Assembly: GCA_013365365.1 (NCBI GenBank)
Contig: JABVXU010000257.1
Span: 1-64,000, forward strand
Direction of reading: 5' to 3'
DNA from: Cruorifilaria tuberocauda
Lineage: Eukaryota; Nematoda; Chromadorea; Rhabditida; Onchocercidae
Length of the DNA stretch: 64,000 nucleotides
The notes beneath the pieces are model-generated. The model searched no databases, had not been told where the DNA came from, and saw only the letters and a list, made by a program, of their open reading frames with translations. The position numbers were made by a program, and so were the translations under genes. Of this stretch, positions 61,244 to 64,000 are shown piece by piece. The stretch's first letter is position 1; every line of letters starts with the position of its first letter.

Positions 61244-63900
61244 ATGCTTCCAGTGCAAATATTAAAGCAAAATGCTCAGGAAGAACGTGGGGAAGGAGCA
61301 CGTTTGTCGTCGTTTGTTGGTGCGATCGCAATTGGTGATTTGGTGAAATCTACGTTAGGACCGAAAGGAATGGTAAGTTAGCGAGGTTGTTATATTGTCT
61401 GGAGAGGTTTATTCACTTTTGTGCGGAAATTTCCTGAATATGGATAATCTCTCAGCACTATCTGTGACTATTGTGTTTTATTAGAATATGTATTTTTTTT
61501 GGTTGAATTTGCATAAATCGCAAACTTCTAGCATCGTTTCTTTAAGGACAAAATTTTGCTATGCGGTGAAGGTGAATCACAGCAAGTACAAGTAACGAAC
61601 GACGGAGCTACAATTTTGAAAGCTATTGGCGTTGACAATCCGGCTGCCAAAGTTCTCGTTGGTAAAAATTTGGGATAATTAGCACTTAAAATTTTATACT
61701 ACTATTATCTTTCAAGAAATCTGATGAGACTGTTACAGTATGAAATTTAGAAATTGTAGTGATTTAGTGATTAAATAAAAATCTCCTGCTGTTTAGAAAT
61801 TTCGATGACGCAGGATTCGGAAGTGGGCGATGGAACAACATCAGTAACCGTTCTTGCTGCTGAGCTATTAAAAGAAGCAGAACGATTGATTGCTGCTCGA
61901 ATTCATCCACAAACAATCATTGCTGGTTATCGTCGGGCTTTAAAAATAGCTCAAGATGCGCTCCGAGCATCAGCTAAAACTTCCATCCCAGAAAATATGC
62001 GTGATGATTTGTTGAAAATAGCTCGAACAACACTAGGCTCCAAAATTTTAGCGCAACATAAGGAACATTTCGCTCAACTTGCCGTCGACGCTGTATTGCG
62101 TTTGAAAGGTTCTGGATGTTTGGAATCAATTCAGATTATCAAAAAACTTGGTGGTTCAATGGATGACAGTTATCTCGATGAAGGTTAGAATTAATAATAT
62201 AATGAGAAAAAAATTATGCATAATGAGAATAAAATTATTAAAGAAGCTATTTTAGCAGCGAAATTCTTTCTTTAGTTTTATTTAGTTGCTTTCCAAGAAC
62301 AGACCCTCGTTGGTAAATTTATCCACGAGTTCGATTTTCTTGGTAAATTGTATACTTCTCTAGCCTCTTTGCTGTTATTATCAAGCGATCGTAAATGCTT
62401 AGTAGAAGTGACATTTGTATTGTCTAGCAATTTTTTGTAGTTGTTAAATTTCCTATCATGCAATTCATTTGTAATTCTTAAGGATTTTTGCTTGAGAAAC
62501 GTCCTGGCATGTACCAACCAAAAAAAGTTGAAAATGCAAAAATTTTGATTGCTAATACGCCGATGGATACGGATAAGGTTATATACAAGTGTTTAACTAA
62601 AAAATTGAAAGTTTCAAGTAGATAAAAATAGTTAACGAATACCGAATTGATTCTGCGTAAGTTTTTCGTATCTGATTGAATTGAGTGTGTTTTTCTTAGT
62701 TGATTTAGTAGCGTTTGTCCTAAACTTTCTTTCAATTATTAGCAATTTGTATAAATCTTGTGGAAAAAGTTATTTCAATTTCTAGGTGAAAGTGTTCGGT
62801 TCAAGGGTTCGTGTGGATTCTGTGGCTAAAGTTGCAGAACTGGAGGTTGCTGAGAAACAGAAAATGAAAGACAAGGTTGATTTATAGATTAAGCAGTTTG
62901 ATTTGTGCTATTACGAATAACAGGTTTAGAAACCGTTTTCAGGTTAATTTAGGAGATCTGAAATTAAACTTGTTGCAGGTAAATAAAATCATAGCACACA
63001 AAATTAACGTATTTATCAATCGTCAACTGATTTACAACTATCCGGAACAGCTTTTTGCAGACGCTGGTATCATGGCCATTGAACATGCTGATTTTGAGGG
63101 AATCGAAAGACTCGCTCTTGTTCTTGGCATGTTTACTTACTACTTTTTCTATCCAGACAGTTTTATTTTTATCCACAGTCGTGATTATTCTATTTCGTTT
63201 TTATAGGTGGTGAAATTGTGTCAACATTTGATTCACCTGAATTAGTTAAACTTGGTTCTTGTAATCTTATCGAGGAAGTTATGATTGGGGAAGATCGTTT
63301 GCTGCGATTTTCTGGTGTTCCTATTGGTAAGAATTGATCATTATGAAAAAGCGATTTTCCTGTTTTACGATTTCGTGACCAACTCAAATTATTTTTCATT
63401 TTTAAAGGGAGTAGATACACTTTAGTTATTAATTTTTGATTTACTAAATTATATGAGTTATCACAGCTGTAACACGCTTTGCAGGCGAGGCATGTAGTAT
63501 TGTTCTCCGTGCTTCTACACAACAAATTCTTGATGAAGCAGAACGGTCACTTCATGACGCGTTATGTGTTTTAGTGACTCATGTTAAGGAAGCGCGCACG
63601 GTCTCTGGTGCCGGAGCGTCTGAGATTTTGATGAGTTCTGCAGCAATGTTAGAAAGTCAGAAGGTATTAATGATATAGATTTGAATATAGTATTTTTACC
63701 AGTTTAGTTTTTTATATACTATATGAAGTGAATTCTTCAAATTAAGATTGCTGGGAAAGAATCACTTGCCGTTGAGGCATTCGCTCGTGCTCTAGCACAA
63801 TTACCAACTTACATTTGTGATAATGCTGGTCTGGATAGTGCAGATATCGTTTCGAAGTTACGTGCTTGCCATAGCAAGGGTGATCATTCCATGGGAATTG
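61244..63900 (+). CDS. cct-2: T-complex protein 1 subunit beta (CCT2), 3' end outside the window
   Basis: Nine exons in phase: 61244-61372, 61547-61661, 61797-62183, 62483-62577, 62786-62875, 62979-63126, 63207-63326, 63485-63663, 63747-63900, giving 472 codons. The family has about 530, so roughly the last 55-60 residues lie beyond the right edge (a donor GT follows 63900). CCT is the cytosolic ring chaperonin that folds actin, tubulin and others. Visible: [20 protein letters not shown] start, LGPKGMDKIL nucleotide loop, [16 protein letters not shown] with the catalytic Asp (about 95), [16 protein letters not shown] and [10 protein letters not shown] in the apical region, [21 protein letters not shown] and CDNAGLDSA returning to the equatorial domain. 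These are subunit-beta-specific matches. The intron after 63126 appears to start with GC. Acceptors at 61546, 62482 and 63746 are AAG. Confidence 0.97.
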
Positions 63901-64000
63901 GTTAGTTTTGAGATACATGGATGCAATTTTTGATTTTTGGATATGTCAGAAGGAATATTTGGATATTTTATGATAACTTTAATCTTCTTATTAAAATAAT

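Overview
The window is eukaryotic, AT-rich and intron-dense. It reads as part of a nematode chromosome, most likely a clade III (filarial-type) worm. Introns end in the nematode TTTCAG-type acceptor, several genes have an acceptor a few bases before the ATG as expected for spliced-leader trans-splicing, and the gene set (mpz-1, mks-5, pqbp-1, tkt-1, ascc-3, cct-2 relatives) is worm-like. Species is inferred, not shown. Gene models were assembled by hand from reading frame, splice phase and remembered family similarity. All seven chain without phase breaks, and the two least certain junctions are flagged.

Layout. (1) 162-4522 (+): the 3' end of a multi-PDZ scaffold gene (mpz-1/MUPP1 type) with its last three PDZ domains. 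(2) 4523-7935: AT-rich intergenic DNA holding a 65-bp duplication and a GC-rich insertion. (3) 7936-18639 (+): an RPGRIP1L/MKS-5 ciliary transition-zone protein with coiled coil, two C2 domains and a C-terminal RPGR-interaction-like C2. (4) 18640-21636: intergenic, ending in an unusual ACGT-rich promoter with a perfect hairpin. (5) 21637-23878 (+): PQBP1, a WW-domain splicing factor, followed only 295 bp later by (6) 24174-36053 (+): glutamyl-prolyl-tRNA synthetase with four WHEP repeats. (7) 36054-37958: convergent intergenic region. (8) 37959-43103 (-): transketolase. (9) 43104-44414: intergenic. (10) 44415-60010 (-): ASCC3, a tandem Ski2-like helicase of about 2009 residues in 45 exons. (11) 60011-61243: divergent promoter region. 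(12) 61244 to beyond 63900 (+): chaperonin CCT subunit beta, cut by the window end.

These are mostly housekeeping genes (translation, pentose phosphate pathway, ribosome and DNA quality control, protein folding, splicing) plus one junctional scaffold and one ciliary gene. I see no mobile coding element, bacterial transfer, rRNA, tRNA or CRISPR array. The points most worth a second look are at the level of gene structure: the EPRS fusion, which C. elegans, as I recall, has split; GC-AG introns; frequent AAG acceptors; micro-exons of 8 and 15 nt; the ACGT/hairpin promoter of pqbp-1; and the GC-rich insertion near 7.6 kb.
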